A DNA stretch of 64,000 bases from Micromonospora sp. CP22 (GTDB lineage: Bacteria; Actinomycetota; Actinomycetes; Mycobacteriales; Micromonosporaceae), in assembly GCF_009712475.1 (NCBI RefSeq), contig NZ_VCJO01000014.1, positions 1 through 64,000 on the forward strand, written 5' to 3'. Under the pieces are notes generated by a model, which was not told where the DNA came from, searched no databases, and was given only the letters and a program-made list of their open reading frames with translations. Positions 26,386 to 34,650 of the stretch are shown piece by piece. Made by a program: the position numbers and the translations under genes. How positions within the stretch are numbered: position 1 is the first letter of the stretch; each line of letters starts with the position of its first letter.

Positions 26386-27315
26386 TCACCCGGCAACCAC
26401 CTTCCGCAGGGCGACCAGCCGCTGCGCGGTACGCAGCGCGGCCGAGGTCATGATGTCCAGGTTCCCGGCGTACGCGGGCAGGTAGTGACCGGCGCCGGAG
26501 ACCTCCAGGAAGACCGCGACCTGCAACCCGGTGAGGTGCCGTCCCAGCGACGGCACGTAGGTGTCGACCCGGTCGAACTGCACGTCCTGCTTGAGCCGGT
26601 AGCCGGGCACGTACTCCTGCACGGTGGCCACCATCTCGCCGACGGAGGCGGCGATGGCGTCCCGGTCGGCGTCCGGATCCGGACAGAGGCAGTAGACGGT
26701 GTCGCGCATCAGCAACGGCGGGTCGGCCGGGTTGAGCACGATGATCGCCTTGCCCCGGTCGGCACCGCCGACCACCTCGATCGCCCGGGCCGTGGTCTCG
26801 GTGAACTCGTCGATGTTGGCACGGGTGCCGGGGCCCGCCGACCGCGAGGCGATCGAGGCGACGATCTCCCCGTACGCCACCGGCGTCACCCGCCGCACCG
26901 CAGCGACGATCGGCACGGTCGCCTGCCCACCGCAGGTGACCATGTTGAGGTTGGTCTCGCCGAGGTGTTCCTCCAGGTTGACCGGTGGCACGACGTACGG
27001 GCCGATCGCCGCCGGGGTCAGGTCGATCACGGTCCGCCCGTGGGCCCGCAACACCGCGTCGTTGTGCCGGTGCGCGCCCGCCGAGGTGGCGTCGAAGACC
27101 AGTTCCACGTCGGCGAACTCGGGCATCGCGACCAGGCCCGCCACCCCGTCGGCCGTGGTGGCCACACCGAGCCGTCGGGCCCGCGCCAAGCCGTCGGAGT
27201 CGGGGTCGATACCGGCCATCGCCACCATCCGCAGCGAATCCGACAGCCGCAGTACCTTGATCATCAGATCGGTGCCGATGTTGCCCGACCCGATCACCGC
27301 CACACCCGTCGTCAC
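26386..27315 (-). CDS. mhpF: Acetaldehyde dehydrogenase (acylating)
   Basis: A 309-residue enzyme making acetyl-CoA from acetaldehyde, NAD+ and CoA. It has the Rossmann motif IGSGNIG (8-14) and the catalytic Cys128 (NMVTCGGQ). I start at GTG 27315 with AAAGGAAG upstream; the open frame continues through a repeat array that is not part of the protein. It is partner of the adjacent aldolase. Confidence 0.93.
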   Translation of the reverse strand: MTTGVAVIGSGNIGTDLMIKVLRLSDSLRMVAMAGIDPDSDGLARARRLGVATTADGVAGLVAMPEFADVELVFDATSAGAHRHNDAVLRAHGRTVIDLTPAAIGPYVVPPVNLEEHLGETNLNMVTCGGQATVPIVAAVRRVTPVAYGEIVASIASRSAGPGTRANIDEFTETTARAIEVVGGADRGKAIIVLNPADPPLLMRDTVYCLCPDPDADRDAIAASVGEMVATVQEYVPGYRLKQDVQFDRVDTYVPSLGRHLTGLQVAVFLEVSGAGHYLPAYAGNLDIMTSAALRTAQRLVALRKVVAG

Positions 27316-27330
27316 GCCGCTGGGCTTCCT

Positions 27331-27503
27331 TTCGTTCGCGACTGCGGGGCTCCGCTGCGCTGCACTCCTCGCGCTCACCGAGCCCACCCTTCGTTCGCGA
27401 CTGCGGGGCTCCGCTGCGCTGCACTCCTCGCGCTCACTGAGCCCACCCTTCGTTCGCGACTGCGGGGCTCCGCTGCGCTGCACTCCTCGCGCTCACTGAG
27501 CCC
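27331..27503 (-). repeat. Tandem array of three 59-bp repeats
   Basis: Direct repeats start at 27331, 27390 and 27449; the third is cut off near 27503. Copies are almost identical (C/T change in the phrase CTCA(C/T)TGAG). The array fills the gap between the hydratase and acetaldehyde dehydrogenase genes, and the third copy includes the hydratase stop codon. On the minus strand each unit starts like an extragenic element containing GTGAGCGCGAGGAGTGCAG. Confidence 0.95.
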
Positions 27504-28314
27504 TCCGGGTGAAGCAGGTCCGCACCGAGCCGAGGCCGGAGATCCGGGCCTCGTAGGCCGCGCCGGGGGTCACCGCCACCATCGGCCCCAGCGCGCCGGA
27601 GAGCACCACGTCACCGGCGCGCAACGGGTCACCGGCGCGGGCCATGGTGCCGGCCAGCCAGGCCAGCGCGTGCAACGGATTGCCCAGGCAGGCCGCGCCG
27701 GCCCCGACCGACACCGGCTCACCGGCGTGTTCGAGGACCATCCCGCACAGCCGCAGGTCGACCTCGGCCGGTCGGCGGGGCGTGGTGCCGAGCACGAACA
27801 GCCCGCTGGAGGCGTTGTCGGCCACCGTGTCCACGATGGAGATGTCCCAACCGGCGACCCGCGAGTCCACGATCTCGATGGCCGGCAGCAGGTGGTCGAC
27901 GGCGCGCAACACGTCCACGGTGGTGACCCGCTCGTCGGGCAGGTCGGCGCCGAGCACGAAGGCGACCTCCGCCTCCACCCGGGGTTGCAGCAGGCGTTCG
28001 ATCGCCACCTCGACGCCGTCGGGCACCGCCATCGCGTCGGTGAGCACCCCGAAGTCCGGCTCGTACACCCCGAAGCCCTCCTGGACCGCCCGGGAGGTCA
28101 ACCCGATCTTCGCGCCCACCCGGCGCTGCCCCGCCGCCAACCATTCGCCCACCTGGCGCTGCTGCACCCGGTACGCGGTCTCGACGTCCCCCTCCGGCAC
28201 CAGCCGCCCACGTACCGGCGGGCACGGCTTTCCGCTCGTGCGGGCCTCGGAAAGCTCCCGGGCCGCCGTCTCGACATCACTGCACCCGATGATTCGCTCG
28301 CAACGCTCACTCAT
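27493..28314 (-). CDS. 2-oxopent-4-enoate (2-hydroxypentadienoate) hydratase
   Basis: A 273-residue MhpD/DmpE-type hydratase adding water to 2-oxopent-4-enoate to give 4-hydroxy-2-oxovalerate. RVGAKIGLTSRAVQEGFGV and PDFGVLTDAM match the hydratase branch. ATG 28314 starts inside a duplicated sequence, and the first residues MSERCERIIGCSD look repeat-derived and may not belong to the original protein. Repeats lie at both ends of the gene. It sits between the semialdehyde and acetaldehyde dehydrogenase genes. Confidence 0.85.
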   Translation of the reverse strand: MSERCERIIGCSDVETAARELSEARTSGKPCPPVRGRLVPEGDVETAYRVQQRQVGEWLAAGQRRVGAKIGLTSRAVQEGFGVYEPDFGVLTDAMAVPDGVEVAIERLLQPRVEAEVAFVLGADLPDERVTTVDVLRAVDHLLPAIEIVDSRVAGWDISIVDTVADNASSGLFVLGTTPRRPAEVDLRLCGMVLEHAGEPVSVGAGAACLGNPLHALAWLAGTMARAGDPLRAGDVVLSGALGPMVAVTPGAAYEARISGLGSVRTCFTRRAQ

Positions 28315-28397
28315 GACGCCACTCCGCTTCGCTGCGTACCGTCATGAGGCACAACCACACTGCACCCGATGATTCGCTCGCAACGCTCACTCATGAC
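28278..28397 (-). repeat. 40-bp direct repeat pair around the hydratase start
   Basis: A 40-bp sequence occurs at 28278-28317 and again at 28358-28397, 80 bp apart. Both copies carry ATGAGTGAGCGTTGCGAG on the minus strand. The upstream copy overlaps the dehydrogenase stop and the downstream copy holds the hydratase start. Confidence 0.92.
28311..28394 (-). CDS. Possible 27-aa coupling ORF
   Basis: ATG 28394 overlaps the dehydrogenase stop (TCATGA). The frame runs 27 codons, beginning MSERCERIIGCS, and ends in a TGA that overlaps the hydratase ATG in the same TCATGA. It exists because of the 40-bp duplication. It may link translation of the two enzymes; no function for the peptide is claimed. 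Confidence 0.35.
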   Translation of the reverse strand: MSERCERIIGCSVVVPHDGTQRSGVAS

Positions 28398-29896
28398 ATC
28401 TCCACACAGACGTTCGTCAGCTCCGAGTAGAAATCCAGCGAGTGCACGCCACCCTCCCGACCGATACCGGAGGCCTTCACCCCACCGAACGGGGTGCGCA
28501 GGTCACGCAGGAACCAGGTGTTGACCCAGACGATGCCGGCGTCGAGTCGGGCACCGGCCCGGTGCGCGCGACCCACGTCACGGGTCCAGACCGTCGCCGC
28601 CAGGCCGTACTCGGTGCCGTTGGCCAGGGTGTACGCCTCGTCCTCGTCGTCGAAGGGCGCGACGTGCACCACCGGTCCGAAGATCTCCTCACGGTTGGTG
28701 CGGGCGTCCGGGCCGAGCCCGGTCAGCACCGTCGGCTGCACGTACGCGCCACCGTCGCGGGCGTCGTCGAACCGGGGCACTCCCCCGCCGGTGAGGAACC
28801 GCGCACCCTCGTCGCGTGCCAGGTCGTAGTACCCGAGCACCTTGTCCCGGTGACCGTGCGAGATCAGTGGCATGTTCACCGTCGCCTCGTCGGCCGGCCA
28901 GCCGTACGCCAGCTCGGCGGCCCGCTCGGCGAGCCGCGCGGTGAACTCCTCGAACACCGGCCGCTGCACGTAGATGCGTTCGGTGCAGAGGCAGACCTGC
29001 CCACCGTTGGTGAAGCTCGACCGCACCGAACCGGCCACCGCCGCGTCCAGATCCGCGTCGGCGAAGACCAGCCCGGCGTTCTTGCCGCCCAACTCGAAAC
29101 TGACCGCCTTCACCCCGTCCGCGGCGGCCCGCATGATGGCACCGCCGGTGGCCGACTCGCCGGTGAAGGTGATCGCGTCGACGCCCGGATGGCGGGTGAG
29201 GAACTCTCCGGCCGAGCCGGGCCCGAAGCCGTGCACCAGGTTGAACACGCCGTCCGGCACCCCGGCCGCCGCCATCACCTCGGCGAGCAGCGTGGCCGAC
29301 GCGGGTGTCTCCTCGCTCGGCTTGACCACCACCGCGTTACCGCAGGCCAGCGCGGGGGCGACCTTCCAGGTGAGCAGCAGCAGCGGCAGGTTCCACGGTA
29401 CGACCACCGCGACCACCCCGACCGGCTTGCGCACCGCGTAGTTGAGCGCCCGACCACCGGTCGGCGTGACCGTGGTGAACGACTCGGTCGGCGCGGTCGC
29501 CACGATCTCCGCGAAGGCCCGGAAGTTGGCCGCGCCACGCGGGATGTCCAGGGTACGAGCCTGCGAGATGGACTTGCCGGTATCGGCCACCTCGGCCGCC
29601 ACCAGGTCGTCGAAGCGGCGTTCCAACTCGTCGGCGATCCGGCGCAGCACCTCGGCGCGTTCCCGCTCCCCGGCCCGACCCCACGGGCCACGCAGCGCCG
29701 TCCGGGCCGCCGCCACCGCGTCGTCCACCGTGGCACGGCCCGCCTCGACCGCCTCGAAGACCGGTTCACCGGTCACCGGGCTGCGCTTGACGAACCTGGT
29801 CCCGGTGTCGACGAACTCACCGCCGACGAAGTTGCGCAGCAGACCGGGGCCGCCCGGTGCCCGCCCGGCCATCAGTCGGGGATCCCAGAGCGTCAT
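28391..29896 (-). CDS. 2-aminomuconate semialdehyde dehydrogenase
   Basis: A 501-residue NAD-dependent aldehyde dehydrogenase, here expected to oxidise 2-aminomuconate semialdehyde to 2-aminomuconate. Key residues: Asn169 (PWNLP), Glu268 (FELGGK), Cys302 (GGQVCLC); the second Cys at 304 is typical of the hydroxymuconic semialdehyde group. ATG 29896 overlaps the kmo stop in ATGA and has GGAGG six bases upstream. Confidence 0.93.
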   Translation of the reverse strand: MTLWDPRLMAGRAPGGPGLLRNFVGGEFVDTGTRFVKRSPVTGEPVFEAVEAGRATVDDAVAAARTALRGPWGRAGERERAEVLRRIADELERRFDDLVAAEVADTGKSISQARTLDIPRGAANFRAFAEIVATAPTESFTTVTPTGGRALNYAVRKPVGVVAVVVPWNLPLLLLTWKVAPALACGNAVVVKPSEETPASATLLAEVMAAAGVPDGVFNLVHGFGPGSAGEFLTRHPGVDAITFTGESATGGAIMRAAADGVKAVSFELGGKNAGLVFADADLDAAVAGSVRSSFTNGGQVCLCTERIYVQRPVFEEFTARLAERAAELAYGWPADEATVNMPLISHGHRDKVLGYYDLARDEGARFLTGGGVPRFDDARDGGAYVQPTVLTGLGPDARTNREEIFGPVVHVAPFDDEDEAYTLANGTEYGLAATVWTRDVGRAHRAGARLDAGIVWVNTWFLRDLRTPFGGVKASGIGREGGVHSLDFYSELTNVCVEMS

Positions 29897-31224
29897 CCGC
29901 GCCTCCGGAACCCGAGTGCCACCGCCGCACCGGCCGCCGCCACCAGCCCGGCCGCCACCAGGCCCACCACCTGGTACTGCCGGCGGACCCGACGCCGCAC
30001 CTGCGCGTACGGGACGGTGGAGAAGGACACCAGTTCGTACTGGGAGACGTACCGGCCGGGCAGGGCACGCTCCAACGCGTGCTCGACGCGTTTGCGGGCC
30101 CGGAAGACCGGCGAGGCGACCTTGTCGCGCATCTCCACGAAGTTGGTGAGCGCCATCAGGGCGATCGCCTCGGCGTTGTCCTGCCGGCGGTGCTGGAACA
30201 ACGGCAGCGCCAACGACCAGTCCTCGGCGCACTCGTCGAGGCAGCGGTCCAGCTCGACCACGTCCTCGAAGGCACAGTTCGCGCCCTGACCGTAGAACGG
30301 CACGATGGCGTGCGCCGCGTCGCCGAGCAGGGCGACCCGCCCGTCGACCTGCCACGGGTCGCACCGCACCGTGCCGAGCACCCCGACCGGGTTGTGCTGG
30401 TAGTCGTCGACCAGGTTCGGCGCGATCGGCGGCAGATCCGGATAGTGCTGCGCGAAATGCCGCTCGATCGCCGCCGCGCTGCCCAGCGAGGCGAAGCTGG
30501 CGGTGCCGTGGGTGGGCCAGAACAGGGTGCAGGTGAACGAGCGGTCCGGGTTGGGCAGCGCGATCATCATCGAGGTGCCGCGCGGCCAGATGTGCAGGGC
30601 ACCCGGGTCCAGGGCGAAGTCACCGCCCAGCGGCGGGATGGTCAGTTCCTTGTAGCCGTAGTCGAGGAGGTCGAGGCTCTCGGTCACCAGGTCGTGGGCG
30701 AGCAGTTGCCCGCGTACTGCCGAACCGGCGCCGTCGGTGCCGAGCACCACGCCCGCCTGCGCGCTCACCGCGCCCTGGGGTGTCTCGAAGGTCATCGTCC
30801 CGGTCGCCGGATCGAGCCCGACCAGCCGGTGGTCGAAGGCGATCCGCACCCCGGGCAGCTTGGCGGCGGCCTCCAGCAGGGCGTTGTTCAACGCGCCACG
30901 ACTGATCGAGTTGATGGCCAGATCACCGGAGACGCTGTACGGCTGGAAGCCGGGAGCCCCGTTCACCGGGTGGATCATCCGGCCCCGCATCGGCAGCGCG
31001 TCCGCCATCACCTGCTCGGCGAGTCCGATCCGACGCAGCGCGTCGAGCCCCCGCTCGGAGAGCGCCAGGTTGATCGAGCGTCCCCGCTCGGGTGTCCCGC
31101 CACGCGGGTCCGGACGCCGCTCGTAGAGCGCCACCGGATGACCCCGGCGGGCCAGGAAGCAGGCGAGCAGGCAGCCGGCCAGACCAGCGCCCACCACCGC
31201 GATCTCGTCGCGTTCCCCGGTCAC
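29893..31224 (-). CDS. kmo: Kynurenine 3-monooxygenase
   Basis: An FAD-dependent aromatic hydroxylase, 443 residues, converting kynurenine to 3-hydroxykynurenine with NADPH and O2. It has the N-terminal GAGLAGCLLA dinucleotide motif and the GDAAHAIVPFYGQG FAD segment. A C-terminal hydrophobic helix (about residues 418-437) ending in GFRRRG suggests membrane anchoring, as in eukaryotic KMO. GTG 31224 overlaps the kynU stop in GTGA. Confidence 0.95.
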   Translation of the reverse strand: MTGERDEIAVVGAGLAGCLLACFLARRGHPVALYERRPDPRGGTPERGRSINLALSERGLDALRRIGLAEQVMADALPMRGRMIHPVNGAPGFQPYSVSGDLAINSISRGALNNALLEAAAKLPGVRIAFDHRLVGLDPATGTMTFETPQGAVSAQAGVVLGTDGAGSAVRGQLLAHDLVTESLDLLDYGYKELTIPPLGGDFALDPGALHIWPRGTSMMIALPNPDRSFTCTLFWPTHGTASFASLGSAAAIERHFAQHYPDLPPIAPNLVDDYQHNPVGVLGTVRCDPWQVDGRVALLGDAAHAIVPFYGQGANCAFEDVVELDRCLDECAEDWSLALPLFQHRRQDNAEAIALMALTNFVEMRDKVASPVFRARKRVEHALERALPGRYVSQYELVSFSTVPYAQVRRRVRRQYQVVGLVAAGLVAAAGAAVALGFRRRG

Positions 31225-32540
31225 CTGGACACCTCCGAGACCGTCGCGGCCAGCGCGTCGGCGACCCGCCAGCAGTCGTGGTACGTCGAGTACAGCGGCA
31301 CCGGGGCGAATCGGATCACATCCGGTTCCCGGGCGTCGGCGATCACCCCGTGCTCGTGGCGCAGGCGGGTGGTCAGCTCGGCGGCACTGCCCTCGCCGAG
31401 GCGTACCGAGAGTTGGCATCCGCGGCGGCGCGGCTCACGTGGCGTGATCACGGTGAGCGGCCGGTTGGCGGTGACCTCGTCCAGCAGCCGCTCCAGGTAG
31501 CCGGTGAGCCGCAGGCTGCGCGCCCGCAGCGCCGACATGCCGACCGAGTCGAACAGCTCAAGGGACGTACGGACCGGCCCCATCGCGAAGATCGGTGGGT
31601 TGGAGATCTGCCATGCCTCGACGGTGGCCGGTGGCCGGCTGACCGGCGTCATCTCGAACCGGGTGTCCGCCGCGGTGCTCCACCAGCCCTCGAAACGGGG
31701 CAGCGTCGGATTCCCGTGGTGCCGTTCGTGCACGAAGACACCGGCCAGCGCACCGGGCCCGGAGTTCAGGTACTTGTACGAGCACCAGGCGGCGAAGTCG
31801 ACGTCCCAGTCGTGCAGCGACAGCGGCACGTTCCCCGCCGCGTGCGCCAGATCCCACCCGACGACCGCCCCGGCAGCCCGGCCGGCGGCAGTGATCGCCG
31901 GGATGTCCATCAGCTCGCCGGTGAGATAGTTGACCCCGCCGAGCAGGACCAACGCCACGGTGTGTCCCTCGGCCGCCAGGTAGCCGGTGACGTCCTCGGT
32001 CCGCAGGGTGTCCTCACCGGGACGCGGTGCGAGCCGGACCACAGTGGCGTCCGGGTCGAGGCCGTGGAACCGCGCCTGGCTGCGCACCGCGTAGCTGTCC
32101 GAAGGGAAGGCGGTGTCCTCGATGACGATCCGGGTCCGCTCGCCCTCCGGCCGGTAGAAGCTGACCATCAGCAGGTGCAGGTTGACCGTCAGCGAGTTCA
32201 TCACCACGGTCTCCGTGGGCAGGGCGCCGACCAGTCGGGCGGCCGGGGCCGTCAACAACTCGTGGTACGGCAGCCAGGGCCGCTCCGCCGCCAGATGCCC
32301 TTCCACGCCGAGTCGGCTCCAGGCGTCCAGGTCGGCCAGGAGTTCGTCGCGGGTGGCCCGCGGTTGCAGGCCGAGGGAGTTGCCCGCCAGGTACGCGGAC
32401 TCCGGGTAACGGCCCCCGTCGGCGGGCGGCACGTGGAACAGGTGCCGGTGCCCCGGCTCCGCCGCATCGAGCCGGAGCGCCTCGGCCTCATCGAGACCCG
32501 GCGCGGCCTGGTCCGCCTGCCCGTTCACCATCTTCGTCAC
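31221..32540 (-). CDS. kynU: Kynureninase
   Basis: A PLP enzyme of 439 residues that cleaves 3-hydroxykynurenine to 3-hydroxyanthranilate and alanine. The PLP lysine is Lys256 (CSYKYLNSGPG), with Asp230 and His233 (GWDLAHAAGN) holding the cofactor. GTG 32540 lies 7 bp past the kynA stop; an in-frame ATG at 32531 is possible. Confidence 0.96.
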   Translation of the reverse strand: MTKMVNGQADQAAPGLDEAEALRLDAAEPGHRHLFHVPPADGGRYPESAYLAGNSLGLQPRATRDELLADLDAWSRLGVEGHLAAERPWLPYHELLTAPAARLVGALPTETVVMNSLTVNLHLLMVSFYRPEGERTRIVIEDTAFPSDSYAVRSQARFHGLDPDATVVRLAPRPGEDTLRTEDVTGYLAAEGHTVALVLLGGVNYLTGELMDIPAITAAGRAAGAVVGWDLAHAAGNVPLSLHDWDVDFAAWCSYKYLNSGPGALAGVFVHERHHGNPTLPRFEGWWSTAADTRFEMTPVSRPPATVEAWQISNPPIFAMGPVRTSLELFDSVGMSALRARSLRLTGYLERLLDEVTANRPLTVITPREPRRRGCQLSVRLGEGSAAELTTRLRHEHGVIADAREPDVIRFAPVPLYSTYHDCWRVADALAATVSEVSR

Positions 32541-32547
32541 GCCTGCC

Positions 32548-33447
32548 TCACATCGCCGTCCGGGCCGACCACAGTTCCGGGAAGACCACCCGGGCCATGC
32601 TGCGTTGCAGCCACGCCAGCCCGGCGGAACCGCCGCTGCCGACCTTGGCGCCCATGGTCCGCTGCACGGCCTTGATGTGGTGGTGCCGCCAGTCACCGAA
32701 CTGCTCGGCCACCTCGGTCAGCGCCTCACCGAGCAGCCGCAGGTGGTTCTCCGGGCCGGTGTCCGCGTAGATCCGCACCCAGGCCGCCTCGACGGCCGGA
32801 TGCGCCTCGTGTTCGGTGGCCACGTCCCGCTCCAGCAGTTCCGCGGGCAACTCGTGACCGTGCCGGGCGAGCAGGGCGACCACCTCGTCCCAGACGCTCG
32901 GGGTGGCCAGGGCGTCGGTGAGTTCGGCGTACACCTCGCTCTGCCGGCGGAACGGGCGGATCAGCGCCGGGTCCCGGAGCCCGAGCAGGAACTCGAGGTG
33001 GCGGTACATCGCCGACTGGAAGCCGGAGCCCTCGCCGAGCAGGTTGCGGAAGCGGTTGAAGTCGGCCGGGGTCATCCAGCGCAGGCCCCGCCAGGCCGCG
33101 TTGAGCCCTTCCAGGTGCAGCGCGGCGCGGCGCAGCGGGGCCAACGCCTCCCACACCCGGTCGGCGCGCAACAGCCGGGAGGTCTCCCGAAGTTCGTGAC
33201 AGGTCAGGCCGAAGTACAGCTCCATGATCTGGCTGACCATCAGGAAGGACATCTCACCCGGGTCGCCACTCAACGGCTGCTGCAACTGATGCAGCGTGCT
33301 GGCCTGCACGTACGCGTCGTAGGGCACCCGTTCGGCGAAGTCGAGGGTGGGTTCGCCACCGTTGCGCGCGGCGCGGGCCACGCGCTGCCGTGCGGTGACC
33401 GGACGCACCTCCGTCCGGGTCGCCGGGCGCAGTTCCGTCTGCTCCAT
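32548..33447 (-). CDS. kynA: Tryptophan 2,3-dioxygenase
   Basis: A haem dioxygenase, 299 residues, opening the indole ring of tryptophan to N-formylkynurenine. It has the distal His53 (STLHQLQ), the GEGSGFQS motif (138-145) and the proximal haem ligand, probably His257, in WRHHHIKAVQRTMG. ATG 33447 has GGAAGGAG upstream. It is the first gene of the eleven-gene kynurenine operon, divergent from the Lrp-type regulator. Confidence 0.96.
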   Translation of the reverse strand: MEQTELRPATRTEVRPVTARQRVARAARNGGEPTLDFAERVPYDAYVQASTLHQLQQPLSGDPGEMSFLMVSQIMELYFGLTCHELRETSRLLRADRVWEALAPLRRAALHLEGLNAAWRGLRWMTPADFNRFRNLLGEGSGFQSAMYRHLEFLLGLRDPALIRPFRRQSEVYAELTDALATPSVWDEVVALLARHGHELPAELLERDVATEHEAHPAVEAAWVRIYADTGPENHLRLLGEALTEVAEQFGDWRHHHIKAVQRTMGAKVGSGGSAGLAWLQRSMARVVFPELWSARTAM

Positions 33448-33594
33448 GCGTCCGCTCCTTCCGGGTCGCCCGTCCAGTCATGATCTCCCGCGCGGTTGAT
33501 CCGATGGAATGCCTGTTCAACGGCGCTTCCCACGGTTCACTTCTAGAACGGAAGGTGCTCGCCGGGAATCACCTGTCGGACGTAAGGTCACGGC

Positions 33595-34044
33595 ATGGAC
33601 GAGATGGACTGGGCCCTGCTCCGCGAGTTGCAGGCCGACGCACGGTTGTCGTTCAGCGAGCTGTCCCGGCGGGTGCACCTGTCGCCGCCCGCGGTCGCCG
33701 AGCGGGTGCGGCGGCTGGAGGAGACCGGCGTGATCAGCGGGTACCACGCTCACGTCGACCTGACCCGGGCCGGGCGCACGGTGGTCGCGCTGATCCGGAT
33801 GTCCTGCTATGGCGCCCGCTGCATCCTGCACGACCCCGAGGTGCCCCGGTGGCCGGAGATCCTGGAGATCCACCGGATCACCGGCGACGCGTGCAGCGTG
33901 CTGAAGGTCGCGGCCGGTTCGATCGGGGACTTCGAGGCGGTCATCGACCGACTCGCCCCGTACGGGCAGCCGTCGAGCACCATGGTGCTCTCCACCCCAC
34001 TCGGCTGGCAGCCCGTCGCCCCGCTGCCCGGCACCGGCGGTTAG
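33595..34044 (+). CDS. Lrp/AsnC-family regulator, probable KynR-like
   Basis: A 149-residue Lrp/AsnC regulator: an N-terminal HTH (DWALLRELQADARLSFSELS then SPPAVAERVRRLEE) and a C-terminal RAM ligand-binding domain. It is transcribed divergently from kynA across 147 bp. Pseudomonas KynR, an Lrp-type protein responding to kynurenine, sits in the same arrangement, so it probably senses a pathway metabolite. The effector is inferred. Confidence 0.88.
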   Translation: MDEMDWALLRELQADARLSFSELSRRVHLSPPAVAERVRRLEETGVISGYHAHVDLTRAGRTVVALIRMSCYGARCILHDPEVPRWPEILEIHRITGDACSVLKVAAGSIGDFEAVIDRLAPYGQPSSTMVLSTPLGWQPVAPLPGTGG

Positions 34045-34116
34045 CCGCCGGAGCAGGGGGGAAAGCACGCGGGTCGCCCCAGCAGGACCGGTGCGCCGGT
34101 GCCGGGAGGGAGGATC

Positions 34117-34638
34117 ATGCGGGGTCTGCGACAGTACGGAGGGGTCCATCGTGCCCTGGCGGCGTTCGCCCTGATCGCGGCGTTCGCGCTGGCCGGGGTG
34201 ACGCTCCTGCCCGGTGCCGCCCGCGCGGGTGAGAACGTCTTCGTCGAGGTGACGCCGAACAGCGTCCAGGCCGGTTCCCGGGTACACATCCGGGCCAGCT
34301 GCGACAACGCCAACGACCGCCAGGCCGAGGTGACCTCGGACGCGTTCGACCGGGTGTTCCTCCGGCCGGACAACGGTTTCCTCACCGGGTCGGTCACCGT
34401 GCCCGGCAACAAGGCCGCCGGTGACTATCCGGTGCACCTGCGCTGTGACAACGACCGGACGGCCAGCACCACGCTGACCGTACTCAACATGGATCAGCCG
34501 ACCAAGGGACCGGCGACCGGTGGCGGTGGCACCGCCGACCGGGGCACCGGATCGATGCTGCTGCTGGGCGGCGTCGCCACGGTGACCGGGGCGGTGGTCT
34601 TCGGGCTGCTGAGCAGTCGACGCCGGGCCGGTTCCTGA
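34117..34638 (+). CDS. Secreted membrane-anchored protein beside sortase
   Basis: A 173-residue exported protein. It has a signal peptide (about 1-37, cleavage near AARA), a beta-rich extracellular domain (VTPNSVQAGSRVHIRASC, two Cys that could form a disulphide), a Gly/Thr linker, and a C-terminal helix with RRRAGS tail. The helix-plus-arginine tail resembles a sorting signal, but no LPxTG-like motif is visible. GGGAGG precedes ATG 34117. The class F sortase gene starts 13 bp downstream, suggesting a functional pair. Confidence 0.75.
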   Translation: MRGLRQYGGVHRALAAFALIAAFALAGVTLLPGAARAGENVFVEVTPNSVQAGSRVHIRASCDNANDRQAEVTSDAFDRVFLRPDNGFLTGSVTVPGNKAAGDYPVHLRCDNDRTASTTLTVLNMDQPTKGPATGGGGTADRGTGSMLLLGGVATVTGAVVFGLLSSRRRAGS

Positions 34639-34650
34639 CCCACCGTCGCC

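Noticed and set aside
27331-27503. CRISPR array
   Set aside because: The three 59-bp units are joined directly without unique spacers, and no cas genes are nearby.
24511-28314. The two hydratase-family genes as a recent duplication
   Set aside because: Their motifs differ ([15 protein letters not shown] against GAKIGLTS/PDFGVL), matching the separate decarboxylase and hydratase branches that this pathway needs.
26284-28347. A 687-codon plus-strand open frame opposite the kynurenine operon
   Set aside because: It lies antisense to three recognised enzymes and has the His/Arg/Gly-rich composition of a shadow frame.
22464-33447. Secondary-metabolite cluster using kynurenine-derived precursors
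   Set aside because: No NRPS, PKS or tailoring genes are present, and the enzymes run all the way to pyruvate and acetyl-CoA, so catabolism is the simpler reading.
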